A DNA stretch of 7,427 bases from Actinomycetes bacterium (GTDB lineage: Bacteria > Actinomycetota > Acidimicrobiia > Acidimicrobiales > Acidimicrobiaceae): positions 1 through 7,427 of the forward strand of contig JAKBSX010000124.1 of NCBI GenBank assembly GCA_021844725.1. Reading direction: 5' to 3'. Numbering within the stretch: the first letter of the stretch is position 1; each line of letters begins with the position of its first letter. The notes beneath the pieces are model-generated. The model saw only the letters and a program-made list of their open reading frames with translations. It was not told the origin of the DNA and ran no database searches. Made by a program: the position numbers and the translations under genes. This document shows positions 6,451 to 7,427 of the stretch, piece by piece.

Positions 6451-6464
6451 GGAACATTGTTCCA
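6450..6464. promoter_or_regulatory. Perfect 15-bp operator palindrome TGGAACATTGTTCCA (IclR-type candidate)
   Basis: Arms TGGAAC and GTTCCA surround ATT. The site shares its first base with the -10 hexamer and covers the expected transcription start, a classic repressor position. A near-identical copy precedes the importer operon (3272-3286). The arms resemble known IclR-family boxes; assignment to that family is inference, since no regulator gene is visible here. Confidence 0.7.
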
Positions 6465-6599
6465 TAACTCCTGGTAATCGGCGTTCGAAGAACAGAGATT
6501 TTTGGACAAGTGACAATTCGTCACCAAGCCATTGAGTCGTTGCTGGAATCGTCTAGATTTTCTCAACACTACATGGCTGTTTTAACACTGCCATATTTA

Positions 6600-6607
6600 G
6601 GGGGGGG
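6600..6607 (+). promoter_or_regulatory. G8 tract acting as ribosome-binding site of the LivK-like gene
   Basis: Eight consecutive G residues lie seven bases before the ATG at 6615 and are the only Shine-Dalgarno-like sequence there. A G-run this long is prone to length change, which would alter Shine-Dalgarno length or spacing without touching the reading frame. Confidence 0.5.
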
Positions 6608-6614
6608 TGCCAAT

Positions 6615-7427
6615 ATGTCATTGCGACTATGGCGTTCGGGGGAATATTGGTCGGGACGTAAGCTGAAAATCGCCTTTCTCGCTTGTGCTTTGATTCTGGC
6701 GGGCTGTGGTACGTCAAGCTCTGCAGCAAAGCCAGCGGCAAGTACATCCACTACGACAGCAGCTTCGTCACAATCGCCATATGTGGTACACGCAATATTG
6801 TCACTTACCGGTCCAGGAGCTACGCTCGGGAGTATTGCTAGCCATGCACTAACCGCCTTTGCTGCATACGTCAATCACTCTGGGGGGATTGACGGTCACC
6901 CGATAACTCTAGATATCGTAAATAATCAAAGCAACCCGGCTACCGCTGTATCCCAGGCAACAAATCTAATCCATTCTGGGGTTCCTTTTCTGCTCAATGG
7001 AAGCATAAGCCCAGTTGACAATGCTGTAGATGCACTGGCCGGTTCGACAGGACCGGTGATATACGACCTGTCTCCAGTGGCAAATCCCAAGCCACATAGT
7101 TACGTATTTGCGGCAGGAATTTCGACGAAATATCTTGAGGGATCTATAGTCAATTTCATGAAGGTAAGCGGGTATAACCGCATCGCAATCATAAACTCGT
7201 CAGATGCCAGTGGCCTCGACGGATATAACGAGCTGGAAGCTGCGCTAAAAAGCCCAAGTGGCAGCGGTGTAACCGTGATCTCACATCAGACTTACGATCC
7301 CACAGCTCTAAACGTTGTACCGCAGATGTCGGCTATCAAAGCAACGAACCCTCAGGCAATCTTTATATCAACTACCGGGACTCCATTCGGTACAGTTCTT
7401 CGGGCTATGTCGTCGCTTGGAATGTCA
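6615..7427 (+). CDS. Branched-chain amino acid-type (LivK/Peripla_BP_6) ABC substrate-binding lipoprotein, truncated at right edge
   Basis: An open frame of 271 codons with no stop before the window end. The N-terminus is a lipoprotein signal: RSGRK-like basic stretch (about 14-18), hydrophobic core 19-29, and lipobox LAGC with Cys31. A Ser/Thr/Ala linker (33-54) follows. The first lobe of a type-I periplasmic binding protein starts at about 57: VVHAILSLTGPGATLG, then YVNHSGGIDGHPITLDIVNNQSNP (85-108, key residues Asn87 and GGIDG), matching the family pattern iNaaGGinGr-I. The second lobe begins near 178 with NFMKVSGYNRIAIINSSD and includes NPQAIFIST (245-253). Proteins of this family bind amino acids, amides, urea or aromatic acids for HAAT-type importers; permease and ATPase genes would be expected beyond the right edge. 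It is expressed from a strong promoter with an operator at its start site. Confidence 0.9.
   Translation, partial: MSLRLWRSGEYWSGRKLKIAFLACALILAGCGTSSSAAKPAASTSTTTAASSQSPYVVHAILSLTGPGATLGSIASHALTAFAAYVNHSGGIDGHPITLDIVNNQSNPATAVSQATNLIHSGVPFLLNGSISPVDNAVDALAGSTGPVIYDLSPVANPKPHSYVFAAGISTKYLEGSIVNFMKVSGYNRIAIINSSDASGLDGYNELEAALKSPSGSGVTVISHQTYDPTALNVVPQMSAIKATNPQAIFISTTGTPFGTVLRAMSSLGMS

Larger units (their letters stand above)
6142..6614. other. 473-nt divergent intergenic region
   Basis: This region separates the minus-strand M24-like gene from the plus-strand LivK-like gene. Its right half contains the strong plus-strand promoter and operator listed separately; a 28-bp imperfect palindrome lies at 6312-6339. 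On the minus strand, TTGACA occurs at 6266-6261 and 6229-6224, but neither has a good -10 at proper spacing, so the promoter of the M24-like gene is not resolved. A 75-codon plus-strand frame (TTG at 6308) overlaps the promoter and operator and is not taken as a gene. A hairpin (ATGGC/GCCAT, 6573-6594) lies just before the LivK ribosome-binding site. Confidence 0.6.

Noticed and set aside
6308..6535. 75-codon plus-strand frame starting with TTG
   Set aside because: It runs through the LivK promoter and operator, has no ribosome-binding site, and its composition does not look coding.
6569..6874. 101-codon minus-strand frame opposite the LivK-like gene
   Set aside because: Antisense shadow of a clear lipoprotein signal peptide and binding-protein domain on the plus strand.

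Overview
The window carries an accessory uptake-and-catabolism cluster. The likely host is a moderate-GC actinobacterium, perhaps of the Acidimicrobiia. This rests on two lipoprotein binding proteins with Ser/Thr/Ala-rich linkers right after the lipobox Cys, GTG starts on three of the genes, and a base composition I judge by eye at somewhat under 50 % GC. No rRNA, tRNA, CRISPR array or mobile element was seen.

Layout: six genes lie on the minus strand and one on the plus strand. Reading the minus strand from right to left: a creatinase/M24 'pita-bread' protein with a degraded metal site (6141-4987); an amidohydrolase-2 / ACMSD-like enzyme (4764-3739); a 531-nt gap with a promoter and an operator-like palindrome; then a NitT/TauT-type ABC importer in the order permease (3207-2335), ATPase (2312-1548), lipoprotein substrate-binding protein (1459-380); and finally the N-terminal part of a second creatinase/M24-type protein (235 to the window edge). 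Divergent from these, a branched-chain-amino-acid-type (LivK/Peripla_BP_6) lipoprotein binding protein starts at 6615 on the plus strand and runs off the right edge.

Regulation: the LivK-like gene has a very good sigma-70-type promoter (TTGACT, 17 bp, TAAAAT). A perfect palindrome, TGGAACATTGTTCCA, directly abuts its -10. A 13/15 match to the same palindrome (TGGAACATCATTCCA) sits downstream of a TTGACA-containing promoter ahead of the ABC importer. The element resembles IclR-family operators, so one regulator probably controls both transport units.

Working model (inference): one small organic substrate, possibly an aromatic or N-containing carboxylate or amide, enters through the NitT/TauT importer and perhaps a second LivK-type importer, and is processed by the amidohydrolase/decarboxylase and the two creatinase-fold hydrolases. 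The substrate cannot be named from sequence alone.

Caution: the first 23 bases are an exact inverted copy of bases 980-1002 inside the binding-protein gene. The left edge may therefore be a chimera or assembly artefact, and the last few residues of the truncated left-hand gene should not be trusted.
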